A stretch of DNA of 8,519 nt from an uncultured Lachnospiraceae bacterium (GCA_946183625.1 CAMHCL010000065.1:1-8519), one strand, 5' to 3'; numbered from the stretch's first letter, positions 1 to 7,234 are shown. Notes: generated by a model from the letters alone, not told the origin. A program made the numbers and translations.

Positions 1-72
1 ATAATGTAATGCGAAGGCAAAAAACATAAAGCATTTAATCTGTGAAATGTGTAGAACAAGGGGAGGGGTTCT
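1..72 (+). promoter_or_regulatory. Leader of the AraC-type regulator gene (5' end cut by the window)
   Basis: This non-coding stretch precedes the regulator gene. It ends in a purine-rich ribosome site, GGGAGG at 61-66, six bases before the ATG. I see no convincing -35/-10 pair; the promoter may lie left of the window. Positions 45-54 read AAATGTGTAG, and the same ten bases occur on the minus strand at 4643-4634 inside the proposed operator upstream of the binding-protein gene. That could reflect autoregulation, but the match is short and may be chance. Confidence 0.4.
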
Positions 73-1005
73 ATGGCTATTCCAGATACTACTATTATTC
101 CGGAACAATATAAGCAGCCTTCTACAGAATACGAAGGCCGTATAGTCCATAATACTAAGGAACTGGTTACTTACAGTTCCACTTCACATATTCGTATATG
201 GTATAACAACCAGAGTGAGGGGTATGAGCAGCATTCTCATGATGCCCTTGAGGTTTTTATATGCATTCAGAACAATTATGAAGTCCACGCAAACAAAAAA
301 GAATATATGCTTAAAGAGGGAGATATACTGATCATCCCTCCGAATATGCTACATGAATATATCAATGACAAACCAGGCGTACGATTTATATATCTGGTGG
401 AAATGAACGAATTCTTCAAATCCCATGATTATAAATCTATAGAGCCTATGTTTTTCGATGCATTCCTGTGCAATCAGGAAACCTGTCCTGATGTATACGA
501 TACTATCTATAGTCTCTTCATGGATATGAACAAGGTATACTTCACTAATTCTACTTTCTGGGAAACCGAAATTTATTCCAAGATATATCAGGTATTTATA
601 GAGATAGCACGACATGCAGAGAACGCCGTTAAGACCGAGACCTATAATTCATCTCAGTCCATGAACAGGATCACAGCTCTGCTCCGATATCTGGATATTA
701 ATTATGCTGAGGACATGTCTACCGAACAGGCGGCAGAATACACCGGTTTCTCGAAGTTCCATTTCATGAGAATGTTCAAACTACAGACCGGATATACATT
801 TCATGATTACCTGACATTAAAGAGGATTCATACAGCTGAAGAGCTGCTTGTGACAGATATGCCTATTACAGACATCGCCTTCCAGACAGGATTTAATACA
901 CTACCATCCTTCTGTAGGGCATTTAAGAAATATACTAATTACTCACCAAGTGAATATAAGAAGCTTCGTCTGTCGTCTCAAAGCGACGATCACGAAAGCA
1001 TATAA
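73..1005 (+). CDS. AraC-family transcriptional regulator, probable sugar-responsive activator
   Basis: The 310-residue protein has the standard two-part AraC layout. An N-terminal cupin-like sensor domain (about residues 35-120) contains H54, H56, E60 and H94 in the usual H-x-H...E...H arrangement and probably binds the inducing sugar. The C-terminal DNA-binding domain (about 197-300) has two helix-turn-helix units: roughly 216-240 (TEQAAEYTGFSKFHFMRMFK) and 265-299, the latter with the family signature DIAFQTGF followed by FKKYTNYSPSEYK. Length is typical. The ATG at 73 is supported by GGGAGG six bases upstream. The gene converges on the transporter operon and shares its terminator. It is the only regulator in view and so the likely controller of the locus, consistent with 21-base-spaced direct repeats upstream of the binding-protein gene. 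The inducer is inferred from context (a pentose, probably xylose); the sequence does not identify it. Confidence 0.93.
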   Translation: MAIPDTTIIPEQYKQPSTEYEGRIVHNTKELVTYSSTSHIRIWYNNQSEGYEQHSHDALEVFICIQNNYEVHANKKEYMLKEGDILIIPPNMLHEYINDKPGVRFIYLVEMNEFFKSHDYKSIEPMFFDAFLCNQETCPDVYDTIYSLFMDMNKVYFTNSTFWETEIYSKIYQVFIEIARHAENAVKTETYNSSQSMNRITALLRYLDINYAEDMSTEQAAEYTGFSKFHFMRMFKLQTGYTFHDYLTLKRIHTAEELLVTDMPITDIAFQTGFNTLPSFCRAFKKYTNYSPSEYKKLRLSSQSDDHESI

Positions 1006-1026
1006 AAATATAAAACGCATAAAACC

Positions 1027-1060
1027 AAAAGCCTGCCGATCCCCCGATCGACAGGCTTTT
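1027..1060. terminator. Bidirectional rho-independent terminator between convergent genes
   Basis: AAAAGCCTG (1027-1035) pairs with CAGGCTTTT (1052-1060). After a single C/A mismatch (1036/1051), CGATC (1037-1041) pairs with GATCG (1046-1050) around a four-base loop of C. The stem is flanked by A residues on the left and T residues on the right, so both strands give a GC-rich hairpin followed by a U-run. It lies 21 bases after the regulator stop codon and 43 bases after the permease stop codon on the other strand, so it can end both transcripts. Confidence 0.9.
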
Positions 1061-1103
1061 ATTAACCTTCACTACTTATTTCAAATCTTATAAATGTACT
1101 AAA

Positions 1104-1973
1104 TTAACTCTTAACACCACCAAGTGCCACTCCGGCGATAATGTACTTAGAAAGTATCATATATACTACAATCAGTGGCAATACCGTAAGGGTAAGTCCA
1201 AGATATATTGAGCCATATTCCGTCTTGTAAATATCTCCTCTAAGCAGGCTGACCATGATAGGCATTGTGTACTTTTCCTGTCTTGTAAGGAGTACAAGAG
1301 GTGTAAACAGATCGTTCCACTTACTAACGAACAGGAAGATTGCCTGTGTAGCAAGAGCCGGTTTCATAATCGGAAGAACGATTGTATTAAATATTCTGAA
1401 CTCGCCAGCTCCATCTATTCTGGCGGCCTGAACTATATCCATCGATAACGTAGGATACAAATACTGTCTCATAAAGAACACAGTTGCAGGTGCAGCTATA
1501 CTAGGAAGTATGAGCATGATCAGATGATTTGTCATACCAATCTTGTATACCATCTGGTAGAAACCGATCATGGTAACCTGGGCAGGAATCATCATGACAC
1601 CTATGATGAAGCTGAAGAAGGCTTTTCGAAGCTTCCACTCATAAGCCACCAGCGCGTATGCTGTAAGCGATGAGAAGTATAGATTAAGGAGGGTAGAACC
1701 TGTCGATATGATGATAGAGTTCATAAACCCAACCAATGGATGGAACGATTTTCCTGTAAGAATCTTAAAGTTCGTTATCAGGTGAGTTGAAGGAATAAGT
1801 GATAATGCATGCTGCTGGATTTCTGGAGTTGATCTTGTTGAGTTAACTATCATTACCCAGAATGGCAGTATACTAAGTATTGCTAATAATATGCATACTA
1901 TATGTATCACTATCTTCATGCCTGTGAAACTCTTAGGCTTCTTTACATTTGCTGGGACACTGTTACTTGCCAT
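1104..1973 (-). CDS. ABC sugar transporter permease, CUT1 type, MalG-like
   Basis: This 289-residue integral membrane protein is one half of the translocation channel for a carbohydrate. Six hydrophobic segments are visible, at about residues 21-44, 82-108, 118-140, 150-170, 203-228 and 254-280. The cytoplasmic EAA loop that docks the ATPase is present as QAARIDGAGEFRIFNTIVLP (182-201), with the conserved G and the closing LP. The C-terminus AGVALGGVKS resembles the usual ending of MalG-type permeases. The ATG directly follows the TAA of the upstream permease gene (TAAATG), and a GAGGGGG ribosome site lies inside that gene's last codons, so the two are translationally coupled. It is the last gene of the operon, followed by the shared terminator. 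The transported sugar cannot be read from the permease; xylose or a xylo-oligosaccharide is inferred from the catabolic genes. Confidence 0.93.
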   Translation of the reverse strand: MASNSVPANVKKPKSFTGMKIVIHIVCILLAILSILPFWVMIVNSTRSTPEIQQHALSLIPSTHLITNFKILTGKSFHPLVGFMNSIIISTGSTLLNLYFSSLTAYALVAYEWKLRKAFFSFIIGVMMIPAQVTMIGFYQMVYKIGMTNHLIMLILPSIAAPATVFFMRQYLYPTLSMDIVQAARIDGAGEFRIFNTIVLPIMKPALATQAIFLFVSKWNDLFTPLVLLTRQEKYTMPIMVSLLRGDIYKTEYGSIYLGLTLTVLPLIVVYMILSKYIIAGVALGGVKS

Positions 1974-2954
1974 TTATACAGCACCCCCTCTCATTTTTTG
2001 TTTTGCCAGTTTTTTAATCTTCTTTGCATCCTTTCCATATCCATCCTTGTCCTTATCTCTAAGGAGTATGAACAGGAATGATGAGAAGAACAGTATGATA
2101 CAGAACATTATCATGCTGGCTGCAGCAGCCTTGTTGTACATGTAGCTACCAGCGAACGCCTGGTTGTAAATGTATACACTTGTTGTAAGTGTTGCATTGT
2201 TAGGACCACCAAGCAGGAACAGCTTTGGTATATCAAACATGTTAAGACCACCGATAAGACTTGTAACAAGAGTGAATAAAAGTATTGTCTTAATATTAGG
2301 TAATGTGATCTGGAAGAATACCTGAACTCGGCTTGCACCATCAACCTCTGCAGCCTCAAATATCTCAGGGTTAATACCCAGAACACCTGAAATCAAAATT
2401 AACATTGTGTAACCATACCACATCCAGAACTGGATAAATGCTACGATTCCACGGGCAACTCCCTTATTAACTAGGAAGTTCTGAGCTTCATTTATAATAT
2501 GAAGCTTCATCAATAAATCGTTTACCGGTCCAACCGGATAAGCAAAAAGTGAATTGAAAAGTATTGCTATTGTTGCCGCTGTGATAATATTCGGCATATA
2601 CAGAAGTACCTTGTATATACCCTGTCCCTTTATATGCCATCTCCTATCTGTAAACCATGCTGTAAGTAATAATGCTAATAGGATCTGCGGAATAAAGTTT
2701 ATAATCCAGATCATAAATGTGTTCTTTAATGCAGTCTGGAAAGACTTATTACTAAGAACATTAGCAAAATTCTGAAATGGATTATCCAAAAAGTGCCATT
2801 CTGTTGTTGCAACACCCTGCAGGTCTGTAAATCCTATCACAGCTGTATACAAAATCGGATATAAGGAAAATATAAGGAAGGCTACAACAAAAGGAAGACT
2901 GAATATGTATCCGTACTTAGCGTATCTAATTTCTCCGGATTTTTTCTTCTTCAT
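1974..2954 (-). CDS. ABC sugar transporter permease, CUT1 type, MalF/UgpA-like
   Basis: This 326-residue protein is the partner permease of the gene immediately downstream. After a basic N-terminus (MKKKKSGEIR) there are hydrophobic segments at about 15-38, 78-100, 113-135, 167-192, 223-240 and 285-308. The EAA loop reads EAAEVDGASRVQVFFQITLP (200-219), a clean match to the family motif. The C-terminal tail is short and strongly basic. The start is the only available ATG, but its GGAGG (2971-2967) is twelve bases away, longer than usual. A strong terminator-like hairpin lies between this gene and the upstream binding-protein gene, which suggests permease levels are held below those of the binding protein. 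No ATPase gene follows, so a shared ATPase encoded elsewhere is implied. Confidence 0.93.
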   Translation of the reverse strand: MKKKKSGEIRYAKYGYIFSLPFVVAFLIFSLYPILYTAVIGFTDLQGVATTEWHFLDNPFQNFANVLSNKSFQTALKNTFMIWIINFIPQILLALLLTAWFTDRRWHIKGQGIYKVLLYMPNIITAATIAILFNSLFAYPVGPVNDLLMKLHIINEAQNFLVNKGVARGIVAFIQFWMWYGYTMLILISGVLGINPEIFEAAEVDGASRVQVFFQITLPNIKTILLFTLVTSLIGGLNMFDIPKLFLLGGPNNATLTTSVYIYNQAFAGSYMYNKAAAASMIMFCIILFFSSFLFILLRDKDKDGYGKDAKKIKKLAKQKMRGGAV

Positions 2955-2966
2955 AACTAATAATAA

Positions 2967-2971
2967 CCTCC
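2967..2971 (-). promoter_or_regulatory. Ribosome binding site of the first permease gene, unusually far from its ATG
   Basis: GGAGG is read on the minus strand at 2971-2967, and the ATG begins at 2954, leaving a 12-base AT-rich spacer. No closer start codon exists in frame; the codons between are GTT and repeated TTA. The long spacing should lower initiation, fitting the idea that permease synthesis is kept low. Confidence 0.55.
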
Positions 2972-2981
2972 AGTTTGATAG

Positions 2982-3017
2982 AAAAAGGGCGTGTCCTGCT
3001 TGCTGCAGAACACGCCC
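2982..3017 (-). terminator. Intercistronic terminator-like hairpin between binding-protein and permease genes
   Basis: In the transcribed (minus) direction, GGGCGTGTTCTGC (3017-3005) pairs with GCAGGACACGCCC (2999-2987) over 13 base pairs, including one U-G wobble, around a five-base loop. Five T residues follow directly (2986-2982). On the plus strand the wobble becomes a C-A mismatch and there is no downstream T-run, so the element is oriented for the operon transcript. The two permease genes downstream have no obvious promoter of their own, so the likely role is partial termination, or protection of the binding-protein mRNA end, with some read-through. Confidence 0.85.
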
Positions 3018-3064
3018 GCTCTGCTATAATATCTCAATTGATATTAAATCCATTAACCTATTGA

Positions 3065-4516
3065 TTACTCTACTGTAACGTTAAGGTTATCTGCTACGTC
3101 CTGCTTGAATGCTTCAATAGCTTCATCTCTTGAAAGCTCTCCAGCAGTGTACTGACGAACTTTATCTCTCCAATACTGGTTGATTGTCTCGTCATACTGT
3201 GTAAGGTTCTTACCATTTGCATAAGCATTAGCATCACCGAATACATCGAACATGTTCTGTCCACCGAGGAAGTCAAGAGTACCATCAGACATTTCCATAA
3301 CTGTAGCTGAAGCTACGCAGTCCTTTGTACCGCCTTCGCCGTTCATTGTACCATTAGCCCACATATACTGAAGACCATCTTCTGTACAATTAAGTGTGAT
3401 CCAGTCAATGATTTCACCAACAGCTTCCTTCTTCTCAGAATCCTTGTTAGCTATTAACCATGTTCCACCCCAGAAGAAACCAACTGGAGGAGCACAAACT
3501 GCCCAGTCACCATATGTACCTTCACCAGGTGCTGAACCACCACAGTTATCACCAAGTGTATAGTTGATCAGCCAAGCTGGTCCGAAGAAACCGAGAACCT
3601 GCTTCTCACCTGTTCCGCTCATATCAGCGAACCAAGCATCCTGCCAATCCTGTGTATCATTGTAATAATCATTCTCTTTAAGCTTCATAGAGATGTCGAG
3701 GAACTCTTCTCTCTTAGGGTCGATGTTGAGCTTTCCGTCAACGATCCAACCTGTGTCAGAGCTGTTCTCAACTGCGTGCCAGATATCACCATCACCAGAT
3801 ACGATACCATAGCCCTTGCCCTTAAGTGTCTCAGCTGCTTCCCAGAACTTATCCCAGCTCTGTGTGCCTGAGCCAATGATTTTTGCAACTTCTGCAGGAT
3901 CATCTGTACCGAAAGCATCCTTAGCGATAGAACGTCTGTAGATGAAAGCACCACCTGTTGCCTGATATCCAAGACCAACTACCTTGCCATCTGGATTTGT
4001 TCCGATATCTACTGTATACTGTGCAATCTGAGCATCAGCGATTTCCTTGTCAACATCGATTCCAAGATCCTCATATGGGCAAGCGAATGAAGACATATCG
4101 CCCTGTGTATACTTAAGAACGAAAGCTGCCTCTGCACAATAGATGTCAGGAGCATCTGCTCCGCCTGCTGCAAGAGCTGCATCAAGAGCTGGCTGATAAG
4201 CGCCATCTGTTGTTGCAATGATTGTTGGGTTGATGTCGTAAGCGAAATCTGGATGAGTTTCCTTGAACTTCTCGATCATTCCTGGAACCTCGTCTGTGAA
4301 AGCATATACATTGATAGTACCCTTGCTCTCACCTGAACCGCTATCATCTGTAGCAGTAGCGTCATCGCCACCGTCATCTGTAGATACATCAACTGTATCT
4401 GTGTTGTCTGCTGCTGTTGTTGAATCAGAATCTGAACTGCTTCCACAACCAGCAACCATAGATGCCAGCATTGTTGCACTAAGTGCTAATGCCAGTGCAC
4501 GTTTCATTTTTCTCAT
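3065..4516 (-). CDS. Sugar-binding lipoprotein of an ABC transporter, CUT1 family
   Basis: This 483-residue extracellular solute-binding protein is anchored to the membrane. It has a basic start (MRKMKR), a hydrophobic signal segment and a lipobox VAGC ending at Cys24, the expected lipidation site. Residues 25-64 form a Ser/Thr/Asp-rich, strongly acidic linker with almost no basic residues, a common spacer in Gram-positive lipoproteins. The mature domain begins near GTINVYAFTD (about 67-76) and resembles family 1 solute-binding proteins in length and in having many Trp, Tyr and Phe residues (for example near FFGPAWLINYTLG and GFFWGGTWLIANK) suited to stacking against sugar rings. The ATG at 4516 is supported by AAGGAGG seven bases upstream. 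It is the first gene of the transporter segment and is followed by a partial terminator and two permease genes. Ligand: probably xylose or a xylo-oligosaccharide, inferred only from neighbours. CUT1 systems usually take oligosaccharides, so a short oligomer is quite possible. Confidence 0.92.
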   Translation of the reverse strand: MRKMKRALALALSATMLASMVAGCGSSSDSDSTTAADNTDTVDVSTDDGGDDATATDDSGSGESKGTINVYAFTDEVPGMIEKFKETHPDFAYDINPTIIATTDGAYQPALDAALAAGGADAPDIYCAEAAFVLKYTQGDMSSFACPYEDLGIDVDKEIADAQIAQYTVDIGTNPDGKVVGLGYQATGGAFIYRRSIAKDAFGTDDPAEVAKIIGSGTQSWDKFWEAAETLKGKGYGIVSGDGDIWHAVENSSDTGWIVDGKLNIDPKREEFLDISMKLKENDYYNDTQDWQDAWFADMSGTGEKQVLGFFGPAWLINYTLGDNCGGSAPGEGTYGDWAVCAPPVGFFWGGTWLIANKDSEKKEAVGEIIDWITLNCTEDGLQYMWANGTMNGEGGTKDCVASATVMEMSDGTLDFLGGQNMFDVFGDANAYANGKNLTQYDETINQYWRDKVRQYTAGELSRDEAIEAFKQDVADNLNVTVE

Positions 4517-4533
4517 TTTTCTTCCTCCTTAAA

Positions 4534-4576
4534 ATACTTTTAAATAAAACGTCTTTTTTAAAGTATTACATACTTT
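4534..4576. repeat. Palindrome and repeated ATACTTT half-sites in the leader of the binding-protein gene
   Basis: AAAGTAT (4560-4566), a three-base centre and ATACTTT (4570-4576) form a perfect 17-base palindrome. A third copy, ATACTTT at 4534-4540, is in direct orientation with the last one (36 bases apart) and inverted relative to the middle one. In RNA the middle arm can pair with either neighbour, giving two mutually exclusive hairpins. The second would end only two bases before the ribosome site (4530-4524). The element lies downstream of the proposed promoter, in the 5' untranslated region. It could be a protein-binding operator or an RNA switch, or merely AT-rich coincidence; no known family is recognised. 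Confidence 0.5.
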
Positions 4577-4593
4577 CTTTACTGACTATAATT

Positions 4594-4627
4594 ATTATAT
4601 AAAAGACAGAAAATTATTGCTTTTCAA
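4594..4627 (-). promoter_or_regulatory. Candidate promoter for the transporter genes
   Basis: On the minus strand TATAAT is present at 4599-4594 and a possible -35, TTGAAA, at 4627-4622. The gap to the exact TATAAT is 22 bases, too long for a strong constitutive promoter; an 18-base spacing gives the weaker -10 TTTATA (4603-4598). A poor -35 region is common in promoters that need an activator. The proposed AraC-type repeats lie directly upstream and overlap TTGAAA by three bases. Transcription from here would give a leader of roughly 70 bases. No terminator is seen after galM, so read-through from upstream is also likely. Confidence 0.5.
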
Positions 4628-4656
4628 ATATTGCTACACATTTAACAAAAATTGCT
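4616..4656 (-). promoter_or_regulatory. Probable AraC-type operator: AGCAATWTTTG direct repeats with 21-base spacing
   Basis: On the minus strand AGCAATTTTTG (4656-4646) is repeated as AGCAATATTTG (4635-4625): ten of eleven bases identical, same orientation, starts exactly 21 bases apart, which is two helical turns. This is the geometry known for AraC-family monomers or dimers bound to tandem half-sites. The proximal copy overlaps the candidate -35 by three bases, as in AraC-type class II activation. A shorter third copy, AGCAAT, lies at 4621-4616. Assignment to the AraC-family regulator encoded at 73-1005 is inference from proximity and geometry. Confidence 0.65.
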
Positions 4657-4666
4657 GTATTTATCA

Positions 4667-5719
4667 TTATTTTACAGAGAATTTGTACAAAGACACTGTG
4701 TGATATTTCTCCTGAGCGTCAAATATTGGTGACATTTCCTCACCTTCTGCGATAAAGTTCATGGAATTTGGTATATATTGCGGTTCCAGGCATAATCCAG
4801 ATCTCTTATGATAAGCAAATCCGCCTTTACCAAGCTGTTCTCCTACAAAATTACCAGAATAAAACTGAGTTCCGGTCTGATCAGAGAAGAGATCAAGCTG
4901 TATTCCGCTTTCCTCAGAATAAACAGTAGCAAAATGTCTCATCTTGCCTACAGTTCCGTCAATAACGTAGTTGTGATCATAACCACCTACGAACTTAAGC
5001 TGATCAACATCTTCATTTATATCCTGCCCGATCTGCTTTGGTGTACGGAAATCAAATACTGTACCCTCTACAGGAGCATTCTCCCCAGTAGGAATAGATT
5101 CTGAATCGATTACCGGATTATAGCAGGAAGCATCAAGTGTTAATAAATGATCCTCTATATCTCCCTTGTAATGGCCCTTCAGATTCAGATACATATGATT
5201 TGTCATATTTATAACTGTCTTCTTATCTGAAACAGCATCATATGTAATACTGAGGGTATTATCATCGCTTATTTCATAAGTAACGGTCATTGTTACATTT
5301 CCAGGTAATCCCTGTTCCATATCATTTGATTTGCAGATAAATGTAACGGATGAGTTATTTGTCATAGGCAGTACAGTCCATATCTTCTTGTCAACTCCGT
5401 TCAGTCCACTATGAAGATTGTTATCATTGTCATTCTGATCCATCTGATAAGTAACGCCATCGATCACAACTCTTCCGTTTGCCATACGATTTGCATTTCT
5501 TCCAATGATGGCTCCAAAATATGTACTTCCTTTTTCATAGCCCTCTGCATCATCGTAACCCAGGATAACGTCTCTGATATTCCCATCCTTATCAGGAACC
5601 TCCAGTTTAACAATTGTTGCTCCCATATCTATGATGGTAGCAGACATGCCCGATGCATTGCTGATCGTATAAGAACTAACTTCTTCCCCCTTGCTAGTCT
5701 TACCAAAACCCCTTTTCAT
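4667..5719 (-). CDS. galM: Aldose 1-epimerase (mutarotase)
   Basis: The 350-residue enzyme interconverts the alpha and beta anomers of an aldose in the cytoplasm; in this context the substrate is probably xylose. GalM-family landmarks appear in order: GRNANRMANG (73-82), NLHSG with H103, TNHMYLNL with H175 (the catalytic acid position), GGYDHNYVID with D248, and LCLEPQYIPNSMN with E312 (the catalytic base position). The expected active-site His, His, Asp and Glu are all in place, and the length matches the family. I chose the ATG at 5719 because a GGAGGAGG ribosome site lies five bases before it. An upstream in-frame ATG at 5734 would add only MEEVV, place that ribosome site inside the coding sequence and overlap xylB. 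The start lies two bases after the xylB stop (TAGTGATG), so translation is coupled. Sequence alone does not separate xylose from galactose or glucose specificity. Confidence 0.93.
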   Translation of the reverse strand: MKRGFGKTSKGEEVSSYTISNASGMSATIIDMGATIVKLEVPDKDGNIRDVILGYDDAEGYEKGSTYFGAIIGRNANRMANGRVVIDGVTYQMDQNDNDNNLHSGLNGVDKKIWTVLPMTNNSSVTFICKSNDMEQGLPGNVTMTVTYEISDDNTLSITYDAVSDKKTVINMTNHMYLNLKGHYKGDIEDHLLTLDASCYNPVIDSESIPTGENAPVEGTVFDFRTPKQIGQDINEDVDQLKFVGGYDHNYVIDGTVGKMRHFATVYSEESGIQLDLFSDQTGTQFYSGNFVGEQLGKGGFAYHKRSGLCLEPQYIPNSMNFIAEGEEMSPIFDAQEKYHTVSLYKFSVK

Positions 5720-5721
5720 CA

Positions 5722-7188
5722 CTACCTCCTCCATATATCTTTAACTACTGGATAAAGTTTCTTAAACGCCTTGTAACCTTCTTCGTACTTTGTAACGAGT
5801 TCAGGATCAGGTTCTACAACCTCAACGACATTAACAATCTTTTCAGCTGCAGCATTTACGCTTTCGAAGTCTCCGCATCCTACTGCTGCAAGTATTGCGC
5901 CACCGAGAGCAGGACCTTCGTCGTTCTCCTGGATCTCGAGCTTAATATTCATAACATTTGCCATGATCTTTCTCCACAGTGGGCTCTTGTTTCCGCCACC
6001 ACAGATATTAGATGTTGTAATCTCTATTCCAAGACTTCTGGCTACCTCCAGCGAATCTCTAAGACCATAAGCCACGCCTTCGAGAACCGCCTGAAGCATA
6101 TCTTCTCTTTTTGTATCCATACTCATTCCAAGGAAACATGCCCTTACCAGAGGATCATTATGAGGAGATCTCTCGCCCATCAGATATGGCAGGAAGAACA
6201 CATTGTTCTCGCCAAGCTTGTTAACATCGATCTTCTTCTGGTTAGCCGCATATTCACTGTCACGAAGTATTTCATCCATAAACCATTTATTACATGATGC
6301 AGCTGAAAGCATACAACCCATGAGGTGATAGCCGCCGTCTGCATGCGCAAATGCATGGAGTGAATTCTTGTCATCAACTGAGAATTTGTCGCTTGTGATG
6401 AAAATAGTTCCGGATGTACCCAGTGAGAGATTACATTTTCCAGGACCAACTGTTCCTGTACCAACTGCAGCTGCAGCATTATCTCCTGCGCCTGCAACAA
6501 CCTTTACATCACCACTGATTCCCAGTTCGCTGCATATATCAGACTTAACACTTCCTACTACATCAAAACTCTCATGAAGTTCTGGCATTGTAATATGAGA
6601 TATTCCACATATCTCCATCATTTCCTTAGACCAGCACTTATGCTCTACATCCATGAGAAGCATTCCGGAAGCATCCGAATAGTCTGAACTGTAAGCTCCC
6701 GTAAGTCTGTATACCAGATAATCCTTAGGAAGCATTATTTTCTCTATTTTTGCAAAGTTTTCAGGCTCGTTATTCTTAACCCATAAAACCTTTGGAGCAG
6801 TAAATCCGGCAAATGCGATATTTCCGGTATACTGTGACAGCTTATCCTTTCCGATAACATTATTAAGATAATCTGTCTCTTCTGTTGTTCTTCCGTCGTT
6901 CCACAGAATAGCAGGTCTGATAACGTTATCATCCTTGTCCAGGATAACAAGGCCGTGCATCTGTCCACCGACTCCGATTCCTTCTACTGTTGTTTCCCCT
7001 GTTTCTGCAATCAGTTTGCTTATGCCTTCCATACTTCCCTTGTACCAGTCTTCAGGATTCTGTTCAGACCATCCTGACTGTGGGAAGCTGATAGGATACT
7101 CAACCGAAACTGTTTTAAGGATCTTGCCATCCTTGTTCATAGCCAACAGCTTAACTGCAGATGTACCTAAATCAACACCTATATACAT
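5722..7188 (-). CDS. xylB: Xylulokinase (D-xylulose kinase), FGGY family
   Basis: The protein (488 residues) phosphorylates D-xylulose with ATP to D-xylulose 5-phosphate. It follows E. coli XylB closely along its length: the N-terminal nucleotide loop MYIGVDLGTSAVK with D6, WSEQ(N/D)PE (40-46), GQMHG (75-79), RPAILWNDGR (91-100), GFTAPKVLW (128-136), LPKDYL (153-158), SD.SDASG (168-175), AGAGDNAAAAVG with catalytic-position D236, LSLGTSG (254-260), MLSAASC (293-299), FLPYLMGERSPHNDP (332-346) and the C-terminal ATP-site motifs GGGNKS and GPALGGA. QMHG together with LWNDGR is typical of xylulokinases and argues against ribulokinase or glycerol kinase. The start at 7188 is preferred over the ATG at 7203 because AGGAGG (7200-7195) lies six bases before it and would otherwise encode residues 2-3. 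It sits between the isomerase and the mutarotase, fitting a xylose operon. Confidence 0.95.
   Translation of the reverse strand: MYIGVDLGTSAVKLLAMNKDGKILKTVSVEYPISFPQSGWSEQNPEDWYKGSMEGISKLIAETGETTVEGIGVGGQMHGLVILDKDDNVIRPAILWNDGRTTEETDYLNNVIGKDKLSQYTGNIAFAGFTAPKVLWVKNNEPENFAKIEKIMLPKDYLVYRLTGAYSSDYSDASGMLLMDVEHKCWSKEMMEICGISHITMPELHESFDVVGSVKSDICSELGISGDVKVVAGAGDNAAAAVGTGTVGPGKCNLSLGTSGTIFITSDKFSVDDKNSLHAFAHADGGYHLMGCMLSAASCNKWFMDEILRDSEYAANQKKIDVNKLGENNVFFLPYLMGERSPHNDPLVRACFLGMSMDTKREDMLQAVLEGVAYGLRDSLEVARSLGIEITTSNICGGGNKSPLWRKIMANVMNIKLEIQENDEGPALGGAILAAVGCGDFESVNAAAEKIVNVVEVVEPDPELVTKYEEGYKAFKKLYPVVKDIWRR
5725..5732 (-). promoter_or_regulatory. Ribosome binding site of galM, inside the end of xylB
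   Basis: GGAGGAGG, read on the minus strand, forms the last codons of xylB (W-R-R) and ends five bases before the galM ATG at 5719. The overlap decides the galM start and implies that ribosomes ending xylB can reinitiate on galM. Confidence 0.85.
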
Positions 7189-7194
7189 TTTCAA

Positions 7195-7200
7195 CCTCCT
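7195..7200 (-). promoter_or_regulatory. Ribosome binding site deciding the xylB start
   Basis: AGGAGG at 7200-7195 (minus strand) is followed by TTGAAA and then the ATG at 7188. An earlier in-frame ATG at 7203 directly abuts it and so cannot use it. The 7188 start also gives the family's usual N-terminus MYIGVDLG. Confidence 0.9.
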
Positions 7201-7234
7201 CATTCTGTGTTTGTTTTTTCTTTTTAGATAGAAT

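Noticed and set aside
4541..4560. A catabolite-response (cre) site around the ACGT in the binding-protein leader
   Set aside because: The CG centre is present, but the conserved TG at the left side and CA at the right side of the cre consensus are missing.
5411..5755. A 114-codon plus-strand open frame opposite galM and the end of xylB
   Set aside because: It lies antisense to well-supported enzymes, has no convincing ribosome site or recognisable domain, and spans the galM start region. It is a chance open frame.
6180..6500. A 106-codon minus-strand frame within xylB, and similar frames inside the binding-protein gene
   Set aside because: They are out-of-frame readings of strongly conserved coding sequence, rich in Gln, Leu and Ser from shifted codons, and lack ribosome sites.
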